Positions 1-7,899 of a stretch of 64,000 bases of DNA are shown here, piece by piece. The position numbers and the translations under genes were made by a program. The DNA is from Ignavibacteriaceae bacterium (GTDB taxonomy: Bacteria > Bacteroidota > Ignavibacteria > Ignavibacteriales > Ignavibacteriaceae): the NCBI GenBank assembly GCA_013388545.1, contig JACAFB010000002.1, positions 62,001 to 126,000 on the forward strand, written 5' to 3'. Numbering within the stretch: position 1 is the stretch's first letter; each line of letters starts with the position of its first letter. Below the pieces are notes generated by a model. It was not told where the DNA came from and searched no databases. It worked only from the letters and a program-made list of their open reading frames with translations.

Positions 1-1
1 T

Positions 2-598
2 GTAACTGTAAAAACACGGCTTGGCTGGGATTCTAAAAGTATTCAAATACTGGATGTAGCGAAAAGAATTGAAGATGCGGGTGCAAAAATACTTACTGTT
101 CATTGCCGTACAAGGGCACAAGGTCATAAAGGAGATGCTGATTGGAGCTGGATACCAAGGATAAAGCAAACTATTGATATACCTGTCATTCTTAATGGAA
201 ATGTACTTACTGCTATGGATGTAATTAATGCTTTTAATCAAACAGGAGCTGATGGAATAATGATTGCTCGTGGTGCAATCGGTAATCCATGGATATTCAA
301 AGAGGCGAAAGAACTTTTAGCTAAAAATGATCTTCAATATGAAGTTAGTAATGAACTCAAAATCAAAACTTGTCTTAGGCATCTTGAACTTGCTATAGAA
401 ATAAAAGGGGAGAGGCGTGCTGTTATTGAACATAGAAAATTTTATTCAGGTTATCTTAAAGGAATGCCCAATTCTTCAGCTGTCAGAAATAATTTGATGG
501 CATTATCTGATTTCATCTCTGTACGCGAAGTTCTGCTTAATTATTCAGAGATTCTTCTAAATAATCAACATATTTATGGCTTCGGTCAATCAGTTTAA
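2..598 (+). CDS. dus: tRNA-dihydrouridine synthase, C-terminal part (cut by window edge)
   Basis: Reading frame 2 is open from the first bases (VTVKTRLGWD...) to the stop at 598, so the ORF-track start at 215 is only an internal Met. Dus enzymes use FMN and NADPH to reduce uridines in the tRNA D-loop. The visible part has the family's TIM-barrel second half: a K-R-LGWD strand, an HCRTRAQGHKG segment with the FMN/tRNA-binding basic residues, a 'PVILNGNV' strand and 'GADGIMIARGAIGNPWIF', the phosphate-binding end of the barrel. The helical C-terminal domain with HRKFYSGYLKG follows. The N-terminus lies outside the window. The next gene starts 23 bases before this stop, so the two are probably co-transcribed. 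Confidence 0.93.
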   Translation, partial: VTVKTRLGWDSKSIQILDVAKRIEDAGAKILTVHCRTRAQGHKGDADWSWIPRIKQTIDIPVILNGNVLTAMDVINAFNQTGADGIMIARGAIGNPWIFKEAKELLAKNDLQYEVSNELKIKTCLRHLELAIEIKGERRAVIEHRKFYSGYLKGMPNSSAVRNNLMALSDFISVREVLLNYSEILLNNQHIYGFGQSV

Positions 599-1184
599 GA
601 GAAAATTTGCAAGAGTTATTTCAACTCTTTTTGTACCGCCATCATTCACAATAATAGTTTTTACAATCTTTGCATTTTCAATTGAGTCTTCTATTTTGAA
701 AAAGACAATAGTTTTATTATCCGCATATATTTTTGGTTTTGCTTTGCCGATTTATTCCTTTCTGAAGATGCGCAAGCTTGGTAAAATCAGCGACCAGGAT
801 GCGATGATTAAAGAACAAAGAACAAAACCTTTCTTAATATCAATTGCTTATTATTTTGCTGGTCTTTTTTTATTATTACTTTTTGAGGTTAGTGTTGTCT
901 CAATTGCATTTTGGATTTGCCATATTACAACCACTGCTATTGTAATTCTCGTTAATAAATTTTGGAAGATAAGTGTTCACTCGATTAGTTCAGCCGGCGG
1001 AATTACTGCATTGTTTGTTGCCTTTGGAAGTTCTGTTTTACCTCTGTTCATATTACCTGTCCTGGTTGGCTGGACAAGATTTGAATTAAAATGCCATTCC
1101 ACTATGCAGATAATTGCAGGATTATTTTTTGGAACATTGTTAACATACTTACCAATGATTCTGTTAATAAAACATTTTTCCTGA
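576..1184 (+). CDS. PAP2-like integral membrane protein
   Basis: A 202-residue protein with about five or six hydrophobic segments. It resembles the PAP2 (lipid phosphatase/haloperoxidase) superfamily: a KEQRTKPF segment in the place of the first motif, a short WKISVHS segment in the place of the PSGH motif, and R-x5-H (RFELKCH) in the place of the third motif. In classical enzymes the third motif continues H-x3-D; here it reads H-x3-Q, so the charge-relay Asp seems to be missing. It may be a divergent lipid phosphatase or a non-catalytic membrane member. It overlaps dus by 23 bases. Family placement is moderate and function is not established. Confidence 0.6.
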   Translation: MASVNQFKRKFARVISTLFVPPSFTIIVFTIFAFSIESSILKKTIVLLSAYIFGFALPIYSFLKMRKLGKISDQDAMIKEQRTKPFLISIAYYFAGLFLLLLFEVSVVSIAFWICHITTTAIVILVNKFWKISVHSISSAGGITALFVAFGSSVLPLFILPVLVGWTRFELKCHSTMQIIAGLFFGTLLTYLPMILLIKHFS

Positions 1185-1275
1185 AGCAATTTAACTAACT
1201 TATAAGATTCATTTATTTATTTAATTAAATATTTGCTAACTTATTGTATCCTAATGCAAATTATAACAGTCATAG

Positions 1276-2031
1276 ATGATTAAATATCAAACAATTGACG
1301 ACATCGGATTAATTTCGCTCAACAGGCCTGAAAAACGAAATGCTCTTCATCCTGAGATGTGCATACAAATAACTAACTTGCTTGAAAAGCTAGAAACCGA
1401 AAAAAGTATTAAAGCTATTATTATTACCGGAGAGGGAACAAGCTTTTGTGCAGGTGCTGATTTGGAAAATCTGAATGAATTAACTAACGCCGGCGTGAAA
1501 GAGAATCTTTCAGATTCCGAAATAGTTTCAAGATTATTTTTGAAACTTTACAATTTTAATAAACCAACTTTTGCAGCTGTAAATGGACCTGCAATTGCCG
1601 GAGGTTGTGGGTTGGCAAGTGTTTGTGATTTTATAGTTGCAGATGAATTAAAAGCAAAATTTGGATATTCTGAAGTTAAGATCGGATTTATTCCTGCAAT
1701 AGTATCAACTTTTTTTATAAGGAGGATTGGTGAAGGACGGGCTCTGCATTATCTTCTTTCAGGAGAATTATTTGATGCGAAACGAGGGAAGGAAATAGGA
1801 TTTGTAAATTACATCTCTTCTAATCTTATTGATGAAACCATACAAATGGCAAAGACTATTGGCTCTCTGCCACAACAAAGTTTTTTAATCACTAAACAAA
1901 TGATAAAAAACATATCGAATCTTCCGGTTGAAGATTCAATTAAATATTGTTTGAATCTTAATACAATTACCAGGACAACAAAAGATTTCAAAGAAAACCT
2001 TAAAACCTTATCAAAGAAAAGAGACAAGTAA
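1276..2031 (+). CDS. Enoyl-CoA hydratase/isomerase family protein
   Basis: A 251-residue crotonase-fold protein, normal family length. The two oxyanion-hole segments are visible: 'SFCAGADL' (around residue 55-62) and 'AIAGGCGLASVCDF' (around 108-121), with 'GYSEVKIGFIPA' following. Crotonases act on acyl-CoA thioesters (hydration, isomerisation, or ring chemistry). The subtype cannot be set from sequence alone; a methylglutaconyl-CoA hydratase-like role is common for this length. The apt start codon follows one base after the stop, so the two genes likely share a transcript. No other fatty-acid or branched-chain degradation gene is adjacent. Confidence 0.88.
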   Translation: MIKYQTIDDIGLISLNRPEKRNALHPEMCIQITNLLEKLETEKSIKAIIITGEGTSFCAGADLENLNELTNAGVKENLSDSEIVSRLFLKLYNFNKPTFAAVNGPAIAGGCGLASVCDFIVADELKAKFGYSEVKIGFIPAIVSTFFIRRIGEGRALHYLLSGELFDAKRGKEIGFVNYISSNLIDETIQMAKTIGSLPQQSFLITKQMIKNISNLPVEDSIKYCLNLNTITRTTKDFKENLKTLSKKRDK

Positions 2032-2032
2032 T

Positions 2033-2566
2033 ATGATTTCAAATGAGCTTTCCGGGTTTGTCAGAAATATTAAGGATTTTCCGAAACAGGGAATTATGTT
2101 TCGGGATATAACTACATTGTTGAAAGAACCAAAAGCGCTGAATAAAACTTTGGAATTGCTTTTTGAAAAAGCTGAAATTGCTGCGCCAACAAAGGTTGCC
2201 GGAATTGAGTCACGCGGTTTTATTTTTGGAGGAATGTTGGCAAACAGATTGAATGTTGGTTTTATACCGATCAGAAAACCGGGAAAACTTCCCGCAAAAA
2301 CAATCTCTCAAACATATGAACTCGAATATGGAACCGATAAGTTGGAAATTCACGAAGATGCTGTCCAACCCGGAGATAGAATTTTAATTCACGATGATCT
2401 CCTTGCAACAGGAGGAACCGCCCTTGCCGCGTGCAGCCTTGTTGAAAAGCTTGGAGGTATTGTTGTTCAAAATTCTTTTATTATTGAACTAAGTTTTCTA
2501 AACGGAAGAAGTAAGCTGCGAAGTTATGATGTTGTATCGTTAATTAATTATTCCAGCGAAGAATGA
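2033..2566 (+). CDS. apt: Adenine phosphoribosyltransferase
   Basis: A 177-residue type I phosphoribosyltransferase making AMP from adenine and PRPP (purine salvage, cytoplasm). Clear family signatures are 'FPKQGIMFRDIT' near the N-terminus, 'ESRGFIFG' in the adenine-site region, the flexible loop 'RKPGKLPAKT', and the PRPP-binding motif 'ILIHDDLLATGGTA'. Length matches bacterial Apt. It follows the enoyl-CoA hydratase by one base and converges with rsmI, the last 19 bases of both genes overlapping tail to tail. Confidence 0.96.
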   Translation: MISNELSGFVRNIKDFPKQGIMFRDITTLLKEPKALNKTLELLFEKAEIAAPTKVAGIESRGFIFGGMLANRLNVGFIPIRKPGKLPAKTISQTYELEYGTDKLEIHEDAVQPGDRILIHDDLLATGGTALAACSLVEKLGGIVVQNSFIIELSFLNGRSKLRSYDVVSLINYSSEE

Positions 2567-3255
2567 AGAATATTTGAATTATTTACCGGTGAAATTATAA
2601 CTATAAATTCTCCTTTTATCTTTTTCTCAGCAAGTTGACTTTTTAATTCATAAGGTTTACCCCTCCAAACTTCCTCAAACATTTTTGTAAGCTCTCTAAA
2701 AACATGCACATATCTGTTGGGAAAAAATTCACAAAGTTCACCGATAAGTTTTTCAATCCTGTGAACAGATTCATAAAAAATAATAGTGCAGTTTATTTTC
2801 TGAAGCTCTGAAAGTTTCTTTTGTCTTCCTTTTTTATTCGGGAGAAATCCAACAAATAAAAATTCGTTTGATGGTGTTCCACTAATTGAAAGAGCTGCAA
2901 TTAATGCACTTGCACCCGGAACCGGGACAACTTTGATACCTTCCTGAATAGCCAGAGAAATAAGTCTTGACCCCGGGTCTGATATAGTTGGTGTTCCGGA
3001 ATCGCTTACCAGAGCACAGGAAGAGCCATTTTTAATTTTCTCAATTATCGAATCTGCTTTTCGTTCTTCATTAACCGCATTAAGACTGATTAGTGGTTTA
3101 CTTATCTCATAATGCTTGATAAGATTTACAGTGGTTCTGGTGTCTTCACAAATTATAAAGTCAACTTGATTCAATACCTCAAGAGCTCTTAATGTGATAT
3201 CCTTCAGGTTGCCGATAGGTGTGCTGACTACAAAAATAGAATTATTGTTAACCAT
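2548..3255 (-). CDS. rsmI: 16S rRNA (cytidine(1402)-2'-O)-methyltransferase
   Basis: A 235-residue SAM-dependent tetrapyrrole-methylase-fold enzyme that 2'-O-methylates C1402 in the decoding centre of 16S rRNA. Diagnostic segments are 'VSTPIGNLKDITLRA' at the N-terminus, 'CEDTRTT', 'LVSDSGTPTISDPG' and 'VPVPGASA', all strongly conserved in RsmI. It starts just downstream of the terminator of the lysine aminotransferase gene on the same strand, so it probably has its own promoter or depends on read-through. It converges with apt with a 19-base overlap. Confidence 0.95.
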   Translation of the reverse strand: MVNNNSIFVVSTPIGNLKDITLRALEVLNQVDFIICEDTRTTVNLIKHYEISKPLISLNAVNEERKADSIIEKIKNGSSCALVSDSGTPTISDPGSRLISLAIQEGIKVVPVPGASALIAALSISGTPSNEFLFVGFLPNKKGRQKKLSELQKINCTIIFYESVHRIEKLIGELCEFFPNRYVHVFRELTKMFEEVWRGKPYELKSQLAEKKIKGEFIVIISPVNNSNILHSSLE

Positions 3256-3269
3256 AATTTTAAATGTTT

Positions 3270-3300
3270 AAAAAAGACAACGGCTCCAATAAGAGCCGTC
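3270..3300 (-). terminator. Intrinsic terminator after the lysine aminotransferase gene
   Basis: Read on the minus strand, an ACGGCTC/GAGCCGT stem with a short loop is followed by TTTTTT. It sits 26 bases past the stop of lat and 15 bases before the start of rsmI, separating the two minus-strand genes. Confidence 0.75.
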
Positions 3301-3325
3301 ATCTGCAAGTAGTGTATTTAATAAA

Positions 3326-4696
3326 TTAATTATTTGACGCCATCAAACTTAAAACTTTCCTGATAATTGTCAATCCCTTATCTATTTCACTCTTCGTAAT
3401 GTTAAGTGGTGGTCTGAAGCGGATAGTTTTTAATCCGCAGCCTAAAATTATCAGTTTTTCCTTTTCTGCAAGATGTCTGAACTGTTCTCTTTCCTCGGTT
3501 GAATTAAAATCAAATGCACACATCAGCCCTAGTCCCCGGGAATTTGATATCAAATGCGAAAATTCTGCCTGTAACAGGTATAATTGATTCAGCAAGTATT
3601 CACCTACGATTTTTGAATTTTCAACCAGTTCATCTTCTTTCATTATGTCAAGAATATGTTTTGAACGGACCATATCAACAAGGCAGCCACCCCAGGTTGA
3701 ATTTATACGGCTTGATACGGTGAAACAGTTTGATTGTATTTCATCTATTCTATCAGAGGCCATTATTCCGCAAATCTGTGATTTCTTCCCGAATGCAACA
3801 ATATCCGGTTTCACAAAATGTTCGTAAGCCCAGAATTTACCCGTAATTCCAAAACCAGTCTGAACTTCATCAAACATCAGCAGAATTTCATTTTCGTCTG
3901 CGATTTCTCTTAGCTTCTGAAAAAATTCTTTTCTGAAAAAATGATCTCCGCCTTCAGCCTGAATGGGCTCGATGATGATTACTGCAATATCATCTTTGTT
4001 ATTTCTGATTGCAGAATATATTTCATTTACAGCCTGAGTTTCAAGCTTGAGTATTTCGTCAATATGTTCTTCAGGAGGAAATTTGATTTTTGGATTTATA
4101 ATTCTTGGCCAGTTAAACTTCGGGAAGTACTTAATCTTATTGACATCGGTATTGGTTAATGAAAGTGCATAACCGCTTCTTCCGTGAAATGCTTCTTTGA
4201 AATGAATTACCTGATGACCTTTTTCTTCTTTATATCCTTTTTCAAAATTTTTTTGAACCTTCCAGTCAAAGGCGACTTTTAAGCCATTTTCAACAGCCAG
4301 TGTTCCTCCTGAAATAAAAAACAGATGTTTCATGTAATCAGGTTTTGCAATTCTTGAAAATGTATCAACAAATTCTGCCATATGAGTTGTATATATATCA
4401 GAATTTGAGGGTTTGTTTACTGCAACGAGACTAAGCTCTTCTCTTACCTTTTGATTGTTTAATTTGGGATGATTTAATCCGATTGGTGAAGAAGCAAAGA
4501 ATGTAAAAAAATCCAGATATTCCTCGCCGGATATTTCATCAACAATATAAACACCGTGACTTTTTTTCAGGTCTAAAACTATGCTGAAGCCATCGGCAAG
4601 CATATTTCTGGAAATTATTTCGTGTACGTTTTCAGGTAATACACAATCATTAATATCAATAAACTTTTCACTAACTGATGCATCAAAGGATTTCAT
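3326..4696 (-). CDS. lat: L-lysine 6-transaminase (lysine epsilon-aminotransferase)
   Basis: A class III PLP aminotransferase that moves the epsilon-amino group of lysine to 2-oxoglutarate, giving 2-aminoadipate 6-semialdehyde. Visible features are the Lat-type start of the fold (GEEYLDFFTFFAS), 'FFISGGTLAVENG' at the PLP phosphate site, 'FHGRSGYALS', 'MFDEVQTGFGITGK', and the Schiff-base lysine in 'AFGKKSQICG' around residue 300; FGKKSQ is typical of Lat rather than of ornithine or GABA aminotransferases. The start is set at the second Met of the ORF because an AAGGAG Shine-Dalgarno lies just upstream of it (456 residues). It is divergent from the Rrf2 regulator and the ALDH7 gene that would use its product. 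Confidence 0.9.
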   Translation of the reverse strand: MKSFDASVSEKFIDINDCVLPENVHEIISRNMLADGFSIVLDLKKSHGVYIVDEISGEEYLDFFTFFASSPIGLNHPKLNNQKVREELSLVAVNKPSNSDIYTTHMAEFVDTFSRIAKPDYMKHLFFISGGTLAVENGLKVAFDWKVQKNFEKGYKEEKGHQVIHFKEAFHGRSGYALSLTNTDVNKIKYFPKFNWPRIINPKIKFPPEEHIDEILKLETQAVNEIYSAIRNNKDDIAVIIIEPIQAEGGDHFFRKEFFQKLREIADENEILLMFDEVQTGFGITGKFWAYEHFVKPDIVAFGKKSQICGIMASDRIDEIQSNCFTVSSRINSTWGGCLVDMVRSKHILDIMKEDELVENSKIVGEYLLNQLYLLQAEFSHLISNSRGLGLMCAFDFNSTEEREQFRHLAEKEKLIILGCGLKTIRFRPPLNITKSEIDKGLTIIRKVLSLMASNN

Positions 4697-4803
4697 GGCG
4701 TTACTCCTTGAATTCTTATTCAAAAAAAATGTCTGTTTGAGAAAAAGGTCAGAGAAATGAGTAGAGAATTAAAAAACGTTTTCGAAACGCGAAACGAAAT
4801 AGC

Positions 4804-4828
4804 TTAACAGGGTTTTTAATCCTGTTAA
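4804..4828. promoter_or_regulatory. Inverted repeat TTAACAGG-N9-CCTGTTAA
   Basis: A perfect 8-bp dyad with a 9-base AT-rich spacer, 108 bases upstream of the lat start. It has no flanking T-run, so it is not a good terminator. A regulator binding site for lat is the most natural reading, but that is inference. Confidence 0.4.
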
Positions 4829-5004
4829 CCTGGCAAATGTGATTTGAATTTTCATAATTAGTGTAATTTTTTCTATAGAAATTTAATTCTTTTACAGTAC
4901 TTTAGCAATTAAATTGAAAATCAATGCTTTTCCTTTTCCAACTCTAAGAATAACAAACTCTATGCTAAAGTTTCGTCGCTCTGTTGTTTTTTATAAAATA
5001 AATG

Positions 5005-5021
5005 GTTACACTATCTGTAAC
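5005..5021. promoter_or_regulatory. Inverted repeat GTTACA-N5-TGTAAC next to the Rrf2 gene start
   Basis: A perfect 6-bp dyad with a 5-base spacer, 14 bases before the ATG of the Rrf2-type regulator. Position and symmetry fit an operator for a dimeric winged-helix repressor and suggest autoregulation. This is inference from position only. Confidence 0.45.
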
Positions 5022-5035
5022 AATTTTATTAATTT

Positions 5036-5455
5036 ATGTCAGCTTCAACAAAACTCTCAACCGCAGTAAGAGCTTTATGTTTTCTTGCCGAACATCATCC
5101 CGATCCCCAAACAAGTGCTGACATATCAAAATTTTCAGAGATAAATGCTTCTAAAATCAGGCAAATTCTCTCCATGCTTGTCAAGGGAGGCATCGTAAAA
5201 AGTTCATACGGCAAAAAGGGCGGCTTTATGCTGAATAAAGAGCCAGCAAAATTGCATTTGCAGGAAGTTTATTGTGCCATTGAGGATAGAAAAGCGTTCT
5301 ATTTGAATGTCAGTAAAAGCACAGCTCAAATAAAGCCTAAACTCAATTCTTTAAATAATTACTTCTTAAATTTTTTTGCTGATATCCAAATTGATATTGA
5401 AGAAAAAATGAAAAAAATAACATTAGAACAAATTCTTTTACACTTAAAACAATAA
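5036..5455 (+). CDS. Rrf2 family transcriptional regulator
   Basis: A 139-residue Rrf2-type winged-helix regulator ([15 protein letters not shown], ...[37 protein letters not shown]). The three-cysteine cluster that binds an Fe-S centre in IscR and NsrR is absent; only two isolated cysteines are present, so it resembles the cluster-free YwnA/CymR type that responds to small molecules or protein partners. It lies 14 bases before the ALDH7 gene and divergent to lat, so it probably controls lysine catabolism. The effector is unknown. Confidence 0.88.
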   Translation: MSASTKLSTAVRALCFLAEHHPDPQTSADISKFSEINASKIRQILSMLVKGGIVKSSYGKKGGFMLNKEPAKLHLQEVYCAIEDRKAFYLNVSKSTAQIKPKLNSLNNYFLNFFADIQIDIEEKMKKITLEQILLHLKQ

Positions 5456-5469
5456 TCCGGAGACTTAAT

Positions 5470-7002
5470 ATGGATTTCTTAAAAACACTAGGAATAAAAG
5501 AGCAAAATTTTGGAAGTTGCTCGGGAACGTTATGGCAAGAAACAAAAGATCAGGGAGAATTAAAAATTCATTCTCCTGTTGACGGCAAAAAAATAGCTTC
5601 AGTATATCAGGCATCAGAGAAAGATTATGAAGAGCTGATTAAAAAAGGAATTAAAGCATTTAATTATTGGAGACTGGTTCCAGCGCCTAAGCGCGGTGAA
5701 ATTGTCCGTCAAATAGGAAATAGACTTCGTCAATATAAAACCGCTTTGGGCACTTTAGTATCTTACGAAATGGGAAAATCTCTTCAGGAAGGATTGGGTG
5801 AGGTTCAGGAAATGATTGACATTTGCGACTTTGCAGTTGGTCAATCAAGACAGCTTTATGGTTTTACAATGCAGTCTGAGAGGCCGTTCCACAGAATGTA
5901 CGATCAATACCATCCGCTAGGAATTGTATTCACAATTTCAGCTTTCAATTTTCCGGTTGCAGTCTGGTCGTGGAATGCTATGATAGCTGCTGTTTGCGGT
6001 GATGTTAATATCTGGAAGCCATCCTCAAAAGTTCCACTGTCAGCAATTGCAACTCAAAACATTGTAGCAGAAGTCATAAAAGAAAATAATTTGCCGGAAG
6101 GTATCTTTTCACTGATTATTGGCAAGGGATCAACTATAGGAGAGAAAATCCTGAATGATCATAGAATTCCTCTTATCTCCATTACAGGATCTACCAAGGT
6201 TGGACAGCACGCTGCTGAGGTGATTGCCAAAAGATTTGGCAAATCGATTCTTGAACTTGGCGGTAATAACGCAATCATTCTGACTCCTGATGCAGATCTG
6301 AAAATGGCTATACCTGCAATAGTATTTGGTGCAGTAGGCACTGCTGGTCAAAGATGTACTACAACAAGAAGACTAATCATTCATGAATCAATATATGATC
6401 AGGTCAAGGAATCGCTTGTTAAAGCTTACAGCAGTCTGAAAATAGGAGATCCGCTGGATGAAAAGAATCATGTTGGTCCTTTAATCGATAAATCTGCAGT
6501 AAATGATTTTACAAATGCCCTGAAGAAAGTTAAGGAAGAAGGTGGAAAGGTAATTTATGGCGGTGAGGTACTGTCAGGTCCCGGATATGAATCGTGCACT
6601 TACGTTAAACCTGCAATCGTTGAAGCTGAAAATCATTATGAAATAGTTCAGGAAGAAACTTTTGCCCCTATTCTTTATTTGATAAAGTACAAAGGTGAAG
6701 TTCAGAATGCAATTGCACTTCAAAACGGAGTTAAACAAGGATTGTCCTCATCCATCTTCACAAATAATTTAAGAGAAGCGGAATTATTCCTATCTGCAGC
6801 TGGTTCTGACTGTGGAATTGCAAATGTTAATATTGGTACATCGGGTGCAGAAATTGGCGGAGCTTTTGGCGGCGAAAAAGAAACGGGCGGAGGCAGGGAA
6901 TCAGGGTCAGATGTCTGGAAGTGTTATATGAGAAGGCAAACAAATACAATTAATTTTGGTACTACACTTCCTCTTGCACAGGGAATAAAATTCGAAATTT
7001 AA
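5470..7002 (+). CDS. amaB: ALDH7-type aldehyde dehydrogenase (2-aminoadipate semialdehyde dehydrogenase)
   Basis: A 510-residue NAD(P)-dependent aldehyde dehydrogenase of the antiquitin (ALDH7) type. Seen in sequence: the NAD-binding Rossmann region ('[21 protein letters not shown]'), 'ITGSTKVGQ', the catalytic Glu region 'LELGGNNAI', the catalytic Cys in '[13 protein letters not shown]', and the ALDH7-typical end '[22 protein letters not shown]'. ALDH7 enzymes oxidise 2-aminoadipate 6-semialdehyde to 2-aminoadipate. The divergent lat makes exactly that semialdehyde, which strongly supports the call. It is co-transcribed with the Rrf2 regulator and followed by a terminator. Confidence 0.9.
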   Translation: MDFLKTLGIKEQNFGSCSGTLWQETKDQGELKIHSPVDGKKIASVYQASEKDYEELIKKGIKAFNYWRLVPAPKRGEIVRQIGNRLRQYKTALGTLVSYEMGKSLQEGLGEVQEMIDICDFAVGQSRQLYGFTMQSERPFHRMYDQYHPLGIVFTISAFNFPVAVWSWNAMIAAVCGDVNIWKPSSKVPLSAIATQNIVAEVIKENNLPEGIFSLIIGKGSTIGEKILNDHRIPLISITGSTKVGQHAAEVIAKRFGKSILELGGNNAIILTPDADLKMAIPAIVFGAVGTAGQRCTTTRRLIIHESIYDQVKESLVKAYSSLKIGDPLDEKNHVGPLIDKSAVNDFTNALKKVKEEGGKVIYGGEVLSGPGYESCTYVKPAIVEAENHYEIVQEETFAPILYLIKYKGEVQNAIALQNGVKQGLSSSIFTNNLREAELFLSAAGSDCGIANVNIGTSGAEIGGAFGGEKETGGGRESGSDVWKCYMRRQTNTINFGTTLPLAQGIKFEI

Positions 7003-7015
7003 GATTATCTAAAAG

Positions 7016-7053
7016 GGAAGTGAGAATTCTCACTTCCTTTATCTTTTCTTTTT
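7016..7053 (+). terminator. Intrinsic terminator of the Rrf2-ALDH7 unit
   Basis: A perfect palindromic stem GGAAGTGAGA/TCTCACTTCC is followed by a T-rich tail (TTTATCTTTTCTTTTTT), starting 14 bases after the ALDH7 stop. Confidence 0.85.
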
Positions 7054-7184
7054 TACCTCACATAATTTAAATGTTACAGTTTTACCTTTTTGATACATAA
7101 TATCCTTATAAAAAATCTATGAATAGCTTTTCACTTTTCTGGCTTGATCTTTGATCATGTATTTCAGTAAAAATGAGTTAAGGA

Positions 7185-7898
7185 ATGTCATCTTTCAAGT
7201 TCGAAGACCTTCTATCATACGATGCTGATTGGGAAACAATTCAGTATTCATTTCTTAAAAAAGTAAAAGAGATAAATTCTTGCTTTAAAAAGTTCAAACT
7301 TTATCCTGCACTTGACGAAGTTATTTTACTTGTAACAAAAATAGAAAACCTGTTAAAGAAAAAGATTGAACAGAAATTTTTACTCGAAAAAGAAGTTGAG
7401 GGTTCGCTGATTAATGACATTATCTATGTTGCAGATTCACCAAAAAATATAAGCTCAGAAAAGGACAAAATAATTGAACTTCTTAGATGGTCGCTTTCTT
7501 TACTTAAAGATTCTTTGACTGAGGGAATGGTTATTTATGAATTTGTAAACTCTAATCTGAAAATCAGGCAAATAGGAAAAAGTACAAATCGAACTGAGGG
7601 TTATTTTGTAATTAAAGACATTAAAAAATCACTCCTTCTGATAAATCATTATTCTTCTTCAACTCTTAATTTATCTGAAACAGGTTACGAAACTATTGAC
7701 ACAAAAATCCTGCGGGCAATTCCTTTTACTCTTGTTGATAAATCACTGGAAGATATTTTATTTGATTTTAAAAGGCATATAACGGGAATAAGCAACCCAG
7801 CATTATTTGTTATAGATTCAGAAATTGACTTCCCGTATTTCGAAACAATTTTGCCAGTGCTTAAGGATAAGCTTCAGGAAGAAATAAGCCTGTTCTGA
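7185..7898 (+). CDS. Hypothetical protein
   Basis: A 237-residue protein with no signal peptide and no membrane segment, so probably cytoplasmic. It is mostly alpha-helical at the N-terminus, rich in Lys/Glu and weakly coiled-coil-like (residues ~20-110), with a more beta-like C-terminal half. I recognise no domain. The ATG is preceded directly by AAGGA with unusually short spacing, and an in-frame stop just upstream leaves no alternative start. It converges with the processing protease and its stop is one base from that gene's stop. Codon use looks like its neighbours. Confidence 0.7.
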   Translation: MSSFKFEDLLSYDADWETIQYSFLKKVKEINSCFKKFKLYPALDEVILLVTKIENLLKKKIEQKFLLEKEVEGSLINDIIYVADSPKNISSEKDKIIELLRWSLSLLKDSLTEGMVIYEFVNSNLKIRQIGKSTNRTEGYFVIKDIKKSLLLINHYSSSTLNLSETGYETIDTKILRAIPFTLVDKSLEDILFDFKRHITGISNPALFVIDSEIDFPYFETILPVLKDKLQEEISLF

Positions 7899-7899
7899 T

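Larger units (their letters stand above)
4697..5035. promoter_or_regulatory. Divergent control region between lat and the Rrf2 regulator
   Basis: About 340 bases without a gene, holding the promoters of two divergent units. It contains two near-perfect dyads (listed separately) and a tandem CGAAACG/CGAAACG stretch near 4783. No TAnnTTTG box is obvious on either strand. I see no small ORF with a ribosome binding site. Confidence 0.5.
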
